A stretch of DNA of 64,000 nt from Vibrio sp. NTOU-M3 (lineage in GTDB: Bacteria > Pseudomonadota > Gammaproteobacteria > Enterobacterales > Vibrionaceae), in the NCBI RefSeq assembly GCF_040869035.1, contig NZ_CP162101.1:1178001-1242000 (forward strand), given 5' to 3'. Below, one piece after another: positions 54,020-63,945 of this stretch; positions within the stretch are counted from its first letter, which is position 1, and each line of letters opens with the position of its first letter. Made by a program: the position numbers and the translations under genes. The notes beneath the pieces were generated by a model. That model was not told where the DNA came from. It was given only the letters and a program-made list of their open reading frames with translations, and made no database searches.

Positions 54020-55139
54020 AGAAAAAGCAACTATCCTTGTGGTAGATGACAATTCAGAAAACAGAGCTCTGTTAAGCGGACTGCTTGCTTCAACGTTTCG
54101 AGTTCTCATTGCCACCAATGGTATGCAAGCGATACAAGCGTGTAAAAAACACCTACCAGATATCGTCCTATTAGACATTATGATGCCAGAAATGGACGGG
54201 TATGAGGTGTGTCGACGTCTTAAACAAGATCCTGAAACAGAGAATGTTCCAATCATTTTCTTAACTGCAAAATCTCAGATAGAAGATGAGCAGCGTGGCT
54301 TTGAAATGGGAGCCGTAGATTATATTTTGAAGCCTATCAGTCCACCTATTTTACTGGCTCGCGTTGGAACACATCTTAGATTGAAAGAAGCTAGAAGTGC
54401 CTTAGCAAAACAAAACGAGGTTCTAGAAGTTAAAGTCCAAGAGCGAACTCATGAACTCGAAGAAATCCAAAATGCGACAATGATGGCAATGGCGTCTTTA
54501 GCTGAAACCAGAGATAACGAGACGGGCAATCATATTCGTCGAACACAACAATACATTAAAGCGTTGGCAGATGAGTTGGTTCTTGAAGGTATGTTTCTTG
54601 AGGAATTAACAGAGGCAAATATCGCGACAATTTATAAGTCCGCGCCACTTCATGATATTGGTAAGGTGGGGATTCCTGATAGCGTATTATTGAAGCCGGG
54701 AAAGTTAACGAACGAAGAGTTTGAAATCATGAAGTCTCATACGTCATTAGGTAAAGACGTAATTGAAACAGTAGAGCGCTCAATCGACTTTCAGTGTGAT
54801 TTTTTAATGTATGCCAAAGAGATTGCCCATTATCACCAAGAGAAATGGGATGGTAGTGGGTACCCTAAAGGACTAAAAGGTAATGAAATTCCGATTAGTG
54901 CAAGGATGATGGCAATTGCTGATGTGTACGATGCGTTGATCTCAAAACGTGTTTATAAGCCTGCGTTCCCTCACGAAAAAGCTGTAAGTATTATTGAAGA
55001 AGGGGCAGGCCAACATTTTGATCCTGTGATGGTGAAAGCATTTCTCGCTATCGAGCAACAATTTAAGTCAATTGCAGAAGCATACAAAGATGACGATCTT
55101 GAAGACGGTATGGATATGTCTTTAGATAAGGCAAACTAA
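54012..55139 (+). CDS. HD-GYP response regulator (c-di-GMP phosphodiesterase)
   Basis: 375-residue output protein. ATG 54012 overlaps the hybrid kinase stop; an ATG at 54000 is the alternative. The receiver domain ([12 protein letters not shown]; acceptor Asp in [13 protein letters not shown]) is followed by a coiled coil and an HD-GYP domain with [32 protein letters not shown] and ADVYDALIS. Members hydrolyse c-di-GMP. As the last gene of the stressosome operon, it would convert the stress signal into lower c-di-GMP, affecting biofilm and motility. A terminator follows. Confidence 0.92.
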   Translation: MNEEKATILVVDDNSENRALLSGLLASTFRVLIATNGMQAIQACKKHLPDIVLLDIMMPEMDGYEVCRRLKQDPETENVPIIFLTAKSQIEDEQRGFEMGAVDYILKPISPPILLARVGTHLRLKEARSALAKQNEVLEVKVQERTHELEEIQNATMMAMASLAETRDNETGNHIRRTQQYIKALADELVLEGMFLEELTEANIATIYKSAPLHDIGKVGIPDSVLLKPGKLTNEEFEIMKSHTSLGKDVIETVERSIDFQCDFLMYAKEIAHYHQEKWDGSGYPKGLKGNEIPISARMMAIADVYDALISKRVYKPAFPHEKAVSIIEEGAGQHFDPVMVKAFLAIEQQFKSIAEAYKDDDLEDGMDMSLDKAN

Positions 55140-55170
55140 TCCTGAGGGATTACGAGATCAGTGAGTTGTT

Positions 55171-55200
55171 AAGAAAGGCTCCAGAGGGAGCTTTTCTTAT
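55171..55200 (+). terminator. Terminator of the stressosome operon
   Basis: 12-bp stem AAGAAAGGCTCC / GGAGCTTTTCTT with one G-T wobble and loop AGAG, ending in T-rich sequence. Confidence 0.8.
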
Positions 55201-55207
55201 TTAAAAA

Positions 55208-55591
55208 CTAAGGGCAAAGGTGACCTTGTTTAGCTACTTGGATCATCTTGTAATTGCCTTGCAAATCACGATACACAACGGTATTCCAAACTTCGTCGTT
55301 ATCCAAGGTAAACTCAATCGCGTAGTTCAAACCACTGACAACTTGGGTGCGAACTTCATTGATTTCTTTTACTTTTGCTGCGGTATTCATTTGGCTCATA
55401 ACGGTATCTAACGCTGATTGTACTTCAGGTGTGACTTTCGAAATGTTCCAGCCTCCGGGCATGTTCTCTTTTATTTGGCACATTGGTCTGTTTGGTGTTG
55501 TTTGTACTTCAGCGGGTTCCGGTGCTTTTTGGTTGCATCCTGCCAAAACCAGCGTACCAATGACTGATACAAGTAAGACTTTCTTCATCAT
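55208..55591 (-). CDS. Cystatin-like lipoprotein
   Basis: 127-residue lipoprotein. The signal peptide ends in VLAGC (Cys19 by the first ATG; Asn at +2). A short Pro/Glu-rich linker precedes a small domain with PGGW near its start and QVVSGLNYAIEF in the middle. These match the N-terminal glycine and QVVAG loop of cystatins, the parts that block papain-type cysteine proteases. Two Cys remain in the mature domain (MCQIKE and GHLCP). A protease-inhibitor role is inferred. It is a single gene facing the stressosome operon. Confidence 0.75.
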   Translation of the reverse strand: MMKKVLLVSVIGTLVLAGCNQKAPEPAEVQTTPNRPMCQIKENMPGGWNISKVTPEVQSALDTVMSQMNTAAKVKEINEVRTQVVSGLNYAIEFTLDNDEVWNTVVYRDLQGNYKMIQVAKQGHLCP

Positions 55592-55725
55592 ATTTCACCT
55601 AAATAAGTGTGCTTAAACTCATCTTATAGTGTTTTTGGTATGCAAGTTTGTACTAAAAATGAGATTTTTATTGGTTCATTTAGATGGGAATGTATTCTTC
55701 TTGAATGGATAGATCGGATGAATGG

Positions 55726-55752
55726 GTAGTCACCGATAGGTTCGGTGACTAC
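55726..55752. other. Perfect 11-bp hairpin
   Basis: GTAGTCACCGA and its exact complement around loop TAGGT, downstream of the DUF3316 gene. No T tract follows on either strand, so a simple terminator is not certain. Confidence 0.5.
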
Positions 55753-55780
55753 GGGCAAGGTAGGCTGTGGTGATACGATA

Positions 55781-56122
55781 TTAGTCGTTATCGCGGTATT
55801 TATATTGGTAGTCGACGTTGAGTATTGCTCGATATTTCATATCACCGAGTTGTTTAGAGTATTCTTCAACACTCAATTTCATGTCATCGATCTTGATGCT
55901 GTTATACTGCAACGTATTTTCGATGATACCGAGTTTGTTACGTAATTCCGATGCAGGCATGGTTCTCAAAGTATCCATCATTTCGTAACCAGCATCATAC
56001 GCTTCTTGTTTAGTTTGATACTCGTTTGATTTGAAAGAACGATCCGAATGTGTTGTTGAAATTGCCGCAAAAACTGATGAGCTCATTAATAGGGCAGAAA
56101 GCAATAAGATTGTCTTTTTCAT
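55781..56122 (-). CDS. DUF3316 family secreted protein
   Basis: 113-residue periplasmic protein with a clear signal peptide (LLLSALLMSSSVFA). The rest, with DRSFKSNEYQTKQEAYDAGY and a C-terminal YRAILNVDYQYKY, is typical of DUF3316, a family common in Vibrio. Function unknown. AGGAG lies upstream of the ATG. It is a single gene. Confidence 0.8.
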   Translation of the reverse strand: MKKTILLLSALLMSSSVFAAISTTHSDRSFKSNEYQTKQEAYDAGYEMMDTLRTMPASELRNKLGIIENTLQYNSIKIDDMKLSVEEYSKQLGDMKYRAILNVDYQYKYRDND

Positions 56123-56388
56123 AATATTTCTCCTGTGCGAGTGACAGAAGAGATATTACTCCCAAGAATGTAAAGGATCAGTCAAGGTATGTAAGGTTTT
56201 TCCTAGTTTGTGTAAGTGTATTCCTAACAAATGCTGACAAAATGTCATGAGCAAGCAAAATACCACATAATCATCTAAAATCTTGGGGAGTGTGTTGGGT
56301 TCTGGTCTTTATTTGGTCATATATGCTAATTATGTTCGATAATGTAGCAGGTTGTCCTTCTTTTTTGTCGAGAAGGAGGAGTGATATA

Positions 56389-56811
56389 TCAGTTAATTTC
56401 AATCCTATTTGGCTCCTCAATAACATGGTCTGGTTTTGGTACAACAATAACTAAAACGCCTTCTTGATACTCGGCGTAGATATCCTCCCAAAGTAAATTT
56501 TCGCCTAATGTGAAACTTCGAATCATTTTTCCTTCATAACGTTCTTTATGGATTACTCTGTTGTTGTCGGAGCTTTCAATTTGCTTGTTAGTACATGCTT
56601 CTAATGTCAGTACACCTCTTTGGTAAGTAATTGATATGTCTTCTTTAGCAACACCGGGTAAGTCCGCGATGATCTCAAAAGCGGTTTCTTTTTCTAGTAC
56701 ATCGATTCTTGGAGAAAAACGATCCATATCATGACGAGGACGAATAGCCGGAAATGCATTGTCAAATAGGCGATAAAAGTCAGCCCAGGAGTCTCTTGGT
56801 ATTAAGCTCAT
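56389..56811 (-). CDS. Hsp20 small heat shock protein
   Basis: 140-residue alpha-crystallin-type chaperone. ATG at 56809-56811 has AAGGAGGAG upstream, so the frame reaching 56886 is overlong. The domain runs from PRIDVLEKETAFEIIADLPG through GVAKEDISITYQRGVLTLEA to the strand EYQEGVLVIVVPKPD. The C-terminal RIEIN resembles the IxI anchor motif of oligomeric sHsps. It binds unfolding proteins under stress. Confidence 0.92.
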   Translation of the reverse strand: MSLIPRDSWADFYRLFDNAFPAIRPRHDMDRFSPRIDVLEKETAFEIIADLPGVAKEDISITYQRGVLTLEACTNKQIESSDNNRVIHKERYEGKMIRSFTLGENLLWEDIYAEYQEGVLVIVVPKPDHVIEEPNRIEIN

Positions 56812-56925
56812 ATTCTCCTCCTTAAACGCTATTTGAACGTGGCAATATAAGTTTAGAAGGTATGGTAAAGCTGGAGGGAGAAACACAATGATGATTGATC
56901 TTGATCAAACATCATTGTGCTCATG

Positions 56926-58020
56926 TCAATCGTCACTGAACTCCGATGCGATTTTTATAAATAGTGCTTCTTGCTCGCAGAAAGCTTCGATGAGTTCAGG
57001 GTCGAAGTGGTTGCCAGAACCTTTCAAGATGATTTCGCGTGCATCTTCATGGGTCATAGGATCTTTATATACGCGCCGACACCGAAGGGCATCGTATACG
57101 TCGGCGATTGCCATCATTCGAGCGCTTAAAGGAATACTCTCTTTAGAGATACCTTGGGGATAACCAGAGCCATCCCACTTTTCATGATGGCCATAAGCAA
57201 TTTCTTTGGAGACGGAGATCAAATCGGTTTGGGCACCTGAGAGCGTTTCTGCTTTTTCAAGTGCTTGTAGGCCAAGTGCCGCATGGGTTTTCATGATCTC
57301 AAATTCTTCATCGGTAAGTTTTCCGGGTTTTAACAGAATATTATCTGCAATGCCCACTTTGCCAATATCATGTAGTGGTGCTGCTTTAAAATAGCTATCA
57401 ATAACTTTGGGGGTTAACGTATTTTTGTACTTCGGTTTAGTCGCTAAATGTTCGGCAAGTAACTTCACATAATGTTGCGTTCTTAAAATGTGGTTACCTG
57501 TTTCAGGGTCCCTTGTCTCAGCGAGACTTGCCAGTGCAAACACAACTGCGTCCTGCATTCTGTCCAATTCTGTCGAACGTTTTACGACTTCCTTTTCTAG
57601 GTAACCATTTTGATCGCGCAGAATATCTTTAGAACGTTTATTTTGAAGGTGAGTTTTAACACGTGAACGCAACAAAGGAATACTAACAGGTTTATGAATG
57701 TAATCGGCAGCACCCAATTCAAATCCAAGCTTCTCGTCTTCAGGTGTGTCTTTGCCTGTTAAGAAAATAACCGGGATATGCTGTGTATCGGGGTTATGAG
57801 TAATAACCCGTATCACATCGTATCCGGTTAGTTCGGGCATTACGATATCAAGCAGGATCAGGTCTATGTCGAATTTTCTTAATATATCCATCGCCATTTG
57901 GCCTGATTTCGCTGCCTTAATTTGATAACGATTAGCGAGTCCTTGGCTCATAAATGCAAGGTTGTCTGAAGAATCGTCGACGATTAACACTGTGCAATCG
58001 CTGAGATTTTCTATAGGCAT
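56926..58020 (-). CDS. HD-GYP response regulator
   Basis: 364-residue receiver plus HD-GYP protein. ATG 58018-58020 has GAGGG seven bases upstream; the GTG at 58029 is an alternative. Receiver: VDDSSDNLAFM, Asp in [50 protein letters not shown] and ADVYDALRCRRVY. It resembles the HD-GYP regulator ending at 55139 in architecture and motifs, so the two are paralogues. It is divergent from the hybrid kinase at 58.1 kb, which is its likely partner. Confidence 0.92.
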   Translation of the reverse strand: MPIENLSDCTVLIVDDSSDNLAFMSQGLANRYQIKAAKSGQMAMDILRKFDIDLILLDIVMPELTGYDVIRVITHNPDTQHIPVIFLTGKDTPEDEKLGFELGAADYIHKPVSIPLLRSRVKTHLQNKRSKDILRDQNGYLEKEVVKRSTELDRMQDAVVFALASLAETRDPETGNHILRTQHYVKLLAEHLATKPKYKNTLTPKVIDSYFKAAPLHDIGKVGIADNILLKPGKLTDEEFEIMKTHAALGLQALEKAETLSGAQTDLISVSKEIAYGHHEKWDGSGYPQGISKESIPLSARMMAIADVYDALRCRRVYKDPMTHEDAREIILKGSGNHFDPELIEAFCEQEALFIKIASEFSDD

Positions 58021-58144
58021 TGGTGTCACCCTCGATTATTTACTGAAAAAATCATCTAAACGTCATTTACTTACTACACTTACCAATAACTATAGACAAC
58101 TTAAGCAGTAATGCAGAGATAATTATTAAGTTTAGGTGGGCTCA

Positions 58145-61100
58145 ATGCGATCAATCCGCACATTATTTACAATGCTATTTTTAGCCATGGGCTTAAGCTC
58201 ATTAGCTATGTTTGCGAACAACCAGAAGGTTGGGGATCTGCGTAATGCAAGTCGCTTTCATCAAAATGAATTGCATCTTTTTTATCGCCTGTCTCAAGAG
58301 CTTAAACAAAGTTCTGATCATCTTACAAAATTTGCTCGTGCGTATAGTGCTACTGGGGACGAGTACTGGATTAATTTATTTGACAAAGTTCTCGATGTTC
58401 GTCATGGCGTAATGCCAATACCAGAAGGGAATGAATACGAATATTGGGATGTTATTATTCATAATGCAAAAGTAGCAATCGCAACACCTGTTCATGAAAA
58501 AGAACCTTTATTAGATCGAATTCAAAAGTCTGGGATTGATGCTGTAGAGTTTTTAGAACTTAAGAATGCGCTGGCACTTTCGGATGCATTAGTGGAGCTA
58601 GAGCGTGAAGCATTTATGGCAATAAAAGGTTTCAAAAAATCAGATGATGGCCATTTTGTGGACACAGGAAAGCCGGATTTAGTATTGGCACGTCAGATTT
58701 TGTATAGTGATCAGTACTTTAATGAAAAAGCGAAGATCATGGCCGCTATTGGATCGGCACATAAGTCCATCGTCGCAAGAATTGAAAACAAAATAACAGA
58801 AGTTGATGAAGAAGAGCACTTCTATCAAATCCTGAATAACGGGCTGCTTGGTTTATTATTATCAACGATCGGCTTGTCGTTTATTCTGCTCTGGCGTTTG
58901 TACATTAGCCCTCTAAGCCAACTGCTGAAAACTGTAGTGAGCCAGGTTAAAGAAGAGAACTATGCGTTTACCATAACACAAACGGCTTATGCAGAGTTAC
59001 AGCGCTTTATCGATAGCCTCAATGTGGTTTTTCATCATATTGGTCAGCAATTAAGTCACAATACGTTGGTCAAAGACTTCAATATCATCATGCGCACGAA
59101 TCATTCGACTCAAGCGCTTTGTCAGGAAGTTTGCCAGTTTCTGCTTCACCAGTTTCCAGTGCAAATGGTGGGGGTGTACATTTTCCAAAATGAAAAGCTT
59201 CATCGAGTATCTGGAGTTGGCTATGGTGATAACGCTATCTCTGAATGTACTGATCCCGCTTCGACTCAAATGAGCGTACTACTCTCAGGGAAAACACATT
59301 CCATGAAAGGGCTGGAAGGAAAATACTATGTGGAATTGAATGGTGGGCAGCTTTCCTTTAATGAACTCTACTATTTGCCATTGTACGTGAATCAACAACC
59401 TGTGGCTCTGCTCGAAATTGGTGCCATTGAACATTTAACCGAGCAGCAGTACCAGTGGTTAACCCAAATGTTGGGTGATTTATCTGTCAGTATTCAGCTC
59501 AGCCAAAATGCTGAATTACAGCGTCAGGCAGAGCAAAAAGTCTTAGAGCAATCTCAGCTTAACCAAGAAATCCTTAATGCCACACCAAACCCTATGTATT
59601 GCTTATCTCCTGAAGGCAAGTATCTCTCTGTAAATGCAAAGTTTTGTGACTTAGTCGGTCTGGTACCAGAACAAGTTACAGGCAAAACACCGAGTGACAT
59701 TTTTAGCCCTGAAACTGCTGAGAGTTTTGCTACTGCCCATAAAGAGTTGAGTGCAGATTCTCTAAATAAAGATTATGAACTGTCGATGGTTGATGCTGAA
59801 AATGAACGCAAAGATATGTTGGTGTACGAAGCGTCATTTAGAAATAACAAAGGTAAGGTGTCTGGCATTGTTGGCTTGCTGCTTGATCTAACTGAACGCA
59901 AACAAATGGAGTTAGATTTAAGAGAGGCCAAAGAAACGGCAGACGCCATGAGCCAAGCGAAAGGGGACTTCCTTGCCAATATGAGCCATGAGATTCGGAC
60001 GCCAATGAATGCCATTTTAGGCATGGCACACTTGGCACTGAATACTCAGTTAGATGAAAACCAACATAAATACGTTTCCCGCATTAACGAGTCAGCGAAA
60101 AACTTACTGGGCATTATTAATGACATTTTGGATTTTTCTAAAATTGAGGCCGGCAAGCTTCATGTAGAAGAAACAAGTTTTAGCCTTGATGAAGTACTCG
60201 ACAATGTCACCAATGTTATTTCGTTAAAAGCACATGAGAAAGACCTTGAGTTTCTACTAGATATCGATCCGAGAATTCCTCCCGGTTTAATTGGCGACCC
60301 GTTGCGACTTGGCCAAGTCATTGTGAACCTTTGTGGTAACGCAGTTAAGTTTACTGAGCAAGGTGAAATTGTTGTTGCTGCTCGATGTGAAACAAGAACA
60401 GAAGACGCGGTAAAACTGCGTTTTACTGTTCGTGATACGGGTATTGGTATTCCCGAAGATAAGCTTGACTCGTTATTTGCGTCATTCAGTCAGGCAGACT
60501 CAAGCATCACTCGTAAATTTGGAGGGACAGGGCTAGGGCTGAGTATCAGCAAGCAATTGGTTGAGTTAATGGGAGGAGAACTTTCGGTTACGAGCAAACA
60601 AGGTGTTGGTTCTGTATTCGAATTTACTATTTTGTGCGGGCTGCAAGAGGCAAAAATGCGGGATATCTCGAAACCCATAAGCCACTTGGCTGGTAAGAGT
60701 GCTTTGGTTTTGGATGATAATGATTCTGCCCGCAATATTTTAACCACCTTGTTAGATGCAATGCATTTTAAAACCAAAGCGGTAAGCAATGCATTTGAAG
60801 CGATTGATGAAGTTAAAAATCGTCACTTTGATTTGTTGTTCCTCGATTGGAATATGCCGGGAATGAATGGGATTGAGACGGCAGAGCGAATGAAGCACCT
60901 TGGAATTGGGGAGCAAGCCAAGATCTTCTTAGTCACTGCATATGGTCGTGAGCTTTCGCTCAGTGATGAAAATTCCAAGCTATTTGATGGCTTAATTGTT
61001 AAGCCTGTAAATCCTTCAAACTTGCTCGATGCAATAATGAACGCATATGGGCTTGAACATGTTCGTAGTAATGCAGATCGCGCACTAAACGAAAAACCAT

Positions 61101-62113
61101 GGTTTTCAGGTGAGCAAGTGCTGCTGGTGGAAGACAATGTTGTCAATCAAGAGGTTGCACTTGGTTTACTAGATGAAGTGAACGTTAACGTTGTCATTGC
61201 CAATAATGGTCAGGAAGCGTTAGACCGTTTATCAGAACAAGCGTTTGACATAGTGCTCATGGATATGCAAATGCCCATTCTTGATGGGATCAGTGCGACT
61301 AAGAAGATTCGAACACTGCCTCAATTTAATGAGTTGCCTATTATAGCAATGACGGCCAATGCAATGTCTTCAGATGTGGAAAGATGTTTGGAAGCTGGTA
61401 TGAACGATCATGTTGCTAAACCAATCAGTGTCAACAATCTCTATAAAACGTTGAATAAATTTCTTCAAGCTAGTGAAAGCTCGATTATCTCAGAACACCC
61501 TATATGTTCTGAAAACAGACCCGCATTAACTAATGAGCACTCTTCTTTACCTATCCTTTCCGATATGGATGTTGTGGAAGCAGTTGAAGCAATTGGGGGC
61601 AATAAAAAACGTTATTTAGAGATCTTGCAACACTTTCTTGAAGGGCAAAGTGAGGAACTTAACAAGCTCAATGTTTTGATAGAAAAAGCGCAATGGGAGG
61701 ATGCTTCGAGGCTTCTTCATACACTAAAAGGCGCCGCATCCAATCTAGGTGTTAACCGGATCGCAGATCTTGCTATAGAAATGGAAGAGTTGGTCGATAG
61801 AGAGCTAAGGCCGCCCACAAAGCATATTGAGCAAGCGCAACAGTACTTAGAAACCTTGTCCACTCAGTTAAGTGATTGGCTTAGAGGACAAGATCAAGAA
61901 GAAGATGAAGATTGCGCTGCTGCTGAGCTATACCACAAGCTGGTCAAATGCGTAGAGAGCTTTGACGCAGAAGCCATTTTAGTGGTGCAGAAGGCAAAAG
62001 CATGTACGTTTTGGAATGACGAGCAAAAAAAACAGTTATTAACTGCTGTGGAAGATTTTGATTTTGAATTGGCGAAAAGCTTGTTAAATGAATTTCCTAA
62101 GCCAACGGATTGA
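58145..62113 (+). CDS. Membrane hybrid histidine kinase with periplasmic sensor
   Basis: 1322-residue hybrid kinase. ATG 58145 has AGGTGGG five bases upstream; the GTG at 58136 falls within that site. Membrane segments at about 5-24 and 230-255 flank a roughly 200-residue periplasmic domain. A GAF-like region (about 300-460), PAS (about 475-590), HisKA (His615, [13 protein letters not shown]), HATPase, two receivers (LFLDWNMPGMNG; VLMDMQMPILDG) and HPt (His1192, LLHTLKGAASNLG) follow. The periplasmic part shares many residues with that of the chemoreceptor next door, so both probably sense the same class of ligand. It is divergent from an HD-GYP regulator. Confidence 0.92.
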   Translation: MRSIRTLFTMLFLAMGLSSLAMFANNQKVGDLRNASRFHQNELHLFYRLSQELKQSSDHLTKFARAYSATGDEYWINLFDKVLDVRHGVMPIPEGNEYEYWDVIIHNAKVAIATPVHEKEPLLDRIQKSGIDAVEFLELKNALALSDALVELEREAFMAIKGFKKSDDGHFVDTGKPDLVLARQILYSDQYFNEKAKIMAAIGSAHKSIVARIENKITEVDEEEHFYQILNNGLLGLLLSTIGLSFILLWRLYISPLSQLLKTVVSQVKEENYAFTITQTAYAELQRFIDSLNVVFHHIGQQLSHNTLVKDFNIIMRTNHSTQALCQEVCQFLLHQFPVQMVGVYIFQNEKLHRVSGVGYGDNAISECTDPASTQMSVLLSGKTHSMKGLEGKYYVELNGGQLSFNELYYLPLYVNQQPVALLEIGAIEHLTEQQYQWLTQMLGDLSVSIQLSQNAELQRQAEQKVLEQSQLNQEILNATPNPMYCLSPEGKYLSVNAKFCDLVGLVPEQVTGKTPSDIFSPETAESFATAHKELSADSLNKDYELSMVDAENERKDMLVYEASFRNNKGKVSGIVGLLLDLTERKQMELDLREAKETADAMSQAKGDFLANMSHEIRTPMNAILGMAHLALNTQLDENQHKYVSRINESAKNLLGIINDILDFSKIEAGKLHVEETSFSLDEVLDNVTNVISLKAHEKDLEFLLDIDPRIPPGLIGDPLRLGQVIVNLCGNAVKFTEQGEIVVAARCETRTEDAVKLRFTVRDTGIGIPEDKLDSLFASFSQADSSITRKFGGTGLGLSISKQLVELMGGELSVTSKQGVGSVFEFTILCGLQEAKMRDISKPISHLAGKSALVLDDNDSARNILTTLLDAMHFKTKAVSNAFEAIDEVKNRHFDLLFLDWNMPGMNGIETAERMKHLGIGEQAKIFLVTAYGRELSLSDENSKLFDGLIVKPVNPSNLLDAIMNAYGLEHVRSNADRALNEKPWFSGEQVLLVEDNVVNQEVALGLLDEVNVNVVIANNGQEALDRLSEQAFDIVLMDMQMPILDGISATKKIRTLPQFNELPIIAMTANAMSSDVERCLEAGMNDHVAKPISVNNLYKTLNKFLQASESSIISEHPICSENRPALTNEHSSLPILSDMDVVEAVEAIGGNKKRYLEILQHFLEGQSEELNKLNVLIEKAQWEDASRLLHTLKGAASNLGVNRIADLAIEMEELVDRELRPPTKHIEQAQQYLETLSTQLSDWLRGQDQEEDEDCAAAELYHKLVKCVESFDAEAILVVQKAKACTFWNDEQKKQLLTAVEDFDFELAKSLLNEFPKPTD

Positions 62114-62169
62114 TTGAAAACTAAAACAGTTACTTACATCGAAATAGAGTATTTGTTAGGGAAAATGCA

Positions 62170-63906
62170 ATGAACATTAACAACACAATGAAGCTAGTTT
62201 TTGCTGTAATTGGCATTGGTATCATCATTAGTGTCGTCTCAGTACTCCAATTGAATGGACTATTGCAGCAAGTCGATAAAATGGCAAAAATCCGCTACCA
62301 ATCTTATCAAGCTGCAGATGAACTGCGCCAAAGCTCAGATGACCTAACCCGTTTAGGACGAACCTATGTACTTACCGGGGATGATGGTTATGAAAAAATG
62401 TACATGGATATCTTAGCCATTCGAAATGGTGACAAACCAAGACCACAAAACTACCACACAATTTATTGGGATTTGGTCATCGATTACGGTCAGAAACCTA
62501 AACCAGATGGTGGTCGCGTATCGCTGCAAACCATGATGGAAGAACTAGGGTTCAGTGACCAAGAATTTAAGCTACTTAAAGAGGCGCAAGCCAATTCGGA
62601 CGTTCTCGTACAGATGGAAGTTAAAGCGATGAATGCGGTGAAGGGACTGTTCCCAGATAGTGGTGGTAACTATACCGTGAGAGGTGAGCCAGACAAAGCA
62701 ATGGCAGCAGAGCTGCTGCACAGTAAAGCTTACCATCAGGAAAAAGCAAAAATCATGGCACCTATCGATAAGTTTTTTGTTGCCTTAGAGCAAAGAACGT
62801 CTGAACAGTTTTCTGATGCAGCCAACCAAGCAAAAACAATGGTATTAATCGGAAATATATCGTTAATCGTTGTTTTGGTGCTCGCGGTTATTGGTTATGT
62901 GTTAGTGAATCGTAAAGTTGTAAACCCGATCGACCAAATGGCTACACTACTCAAGCAGGTTGATGATGATTCTGATCTCACGTTGCGTGTTGATGACAAG
63001 AGTAATAATGAGCTGGGCGTGATTGGTGTTTCGATCAATAAAGTGTTAGATAGTTATGCGACCACGATTCGCAAGATAAATGAAGTAAATAGCACTATTT
63101 CCCATATCTCCGACTCTATCGCTAATATTACTGATAAGAATGTGGATGTCGCTAACCAGCAAAATCAAGAAATGGAAATGGCCGCAACTGCGATGGAAGA
63201 AATGACTTCTGCTTTGGCTAATGTCGCTGAGAGTACAACCATGGCAGAAAACTACGCGGGAAGTGCAGAGCAAGAGGCCAGTACCAGTAAGCAAGTCTTT
63301 GATAAGACCACAAGTGAGTTTGGTGATTTAGAAGGTGAATTTGGCCGAACTTCAGAAATCATTAAGCAGCTTGCTGAAGAGTCAAAAAATGTCGGAAACG
63401 TATTGGATGTAATCAAAGCGATAGCAGAACAAACCAACTTACTGGCATTGAATGCTGCGATTGAGGCTGCGCGTGCGGGTGAGCAAGGACGCGGTTTTGC
63501 GGTGGTTGCGGATGAGGTTCGTTCTCTAGCTCAACGTACGCAAGATTCCACTGGTGAAATAGAAGGGATCATTTCGACTTTACAAGAGAAAGCTCAAGAG
63601 TCGACCAAAACGATCGAGCAAAGTGCCGATAAAATGCAATCGACACGTTCGAATATGGGCGTTGCTAATGATGCGTTAGGCAGCATACAAGGTTCTGCTA
63701 CGGAAATTCATAAACTCAATACCTCGATTGCTGCTGCGACAGAAGAGCAATTAAAAGTAAGTGATGAAATATCATCAAACCTTTCTAATATTAAGTCTCT
63801 TTCTAATGAAATTGCGGATGAAATCAATCGCCTAGAACCGATTGTTGTGGACTTAAAAGATAATGTCACTGGGCTTCAAGGGGTAATTCAACATATACGG
63901 ACATAG
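62170..63906 (+). CDS. Methyl-accepting chemotaxis protein
   Basis: 578-residue membrane chemoreceptor. Membrane segments lie at about 8-30 and 221-246. The periplasmic sensor (31-220) contains [20 protein letters not shown] and [10 protein letters not shown], closely paralleling the upstream kinase (LKQSSDHLTKFARAYSATGD; EKAKIMAAIG). HAMP and the signalling domain with [20 protein letters not shown] follow. It starts 56 bases after the kinase stop and is probably cotranscribed. A strong candidate for coupling taxis and c-di-GMP output to one ligand. Confidence 0.93.
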   Translation: MNINNTMKLVFAVIGIGIIISVVSVLQLNGLLQQVDKMAKIRYQSYQAADELRQSSDDLTRLGRTYVLTGDDGYEKMYMDILAIRNGDKPRPQNYHTIYWDLVIDYGQKPKPDGGRVSLQTMMEELGFSDQEFKLLKEAQANSDVLVQMEVKAMNAVKGLFPDSGGNYTVRGEPDKAMAAELLHSKAYHQEKAKIMAPIDKFFVALEQRTSEQFSDAANQAKTMVLIGNISLIVVLVLAVIGYVLVNRKVVNPIDQMATLLKQVDDDSDLTLRVDDKSNNELGVIGVSINKVLDSYATTIRKINEVNSTISHISDSIANITDKNVDVANQQNQEMEMAATAMEEMTSALANVAESTTMAENYAGSAEQEASTSKQVFDKTTSEFGDLEGEFGRTSEIIKQLAEESKNVGNVLDVIKAIAEQTNLLALNAAIEAARAGEQGRGFAVVADEVRSLAQRTQDSTGEIEGIISTLQEKAQESTKTIEQSADKMQSTRSNMGVANDALGSIQGSATEIHKLNTSIAAATEEQLKVSDEISSNLSNIKSLSNEIADEINRLEPIVVDLKDNVTGLQGVIQHIRT

Positions 63907-63915
63907 TGTATGAGT

Positions 63916-63945
63916 AGGGGGCGCGAAGGGCCCCCTTGTTATTAT
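63916..63945 (+). terminator. Likely terminator
   Basis: GGGGGC (63917-63922) pairs with GCCCCC (63930-63935), followed by TTGTTATT. The tail is imperfect. The last 55 bases of the window hold no gene I can support. Confidence 0.6.
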
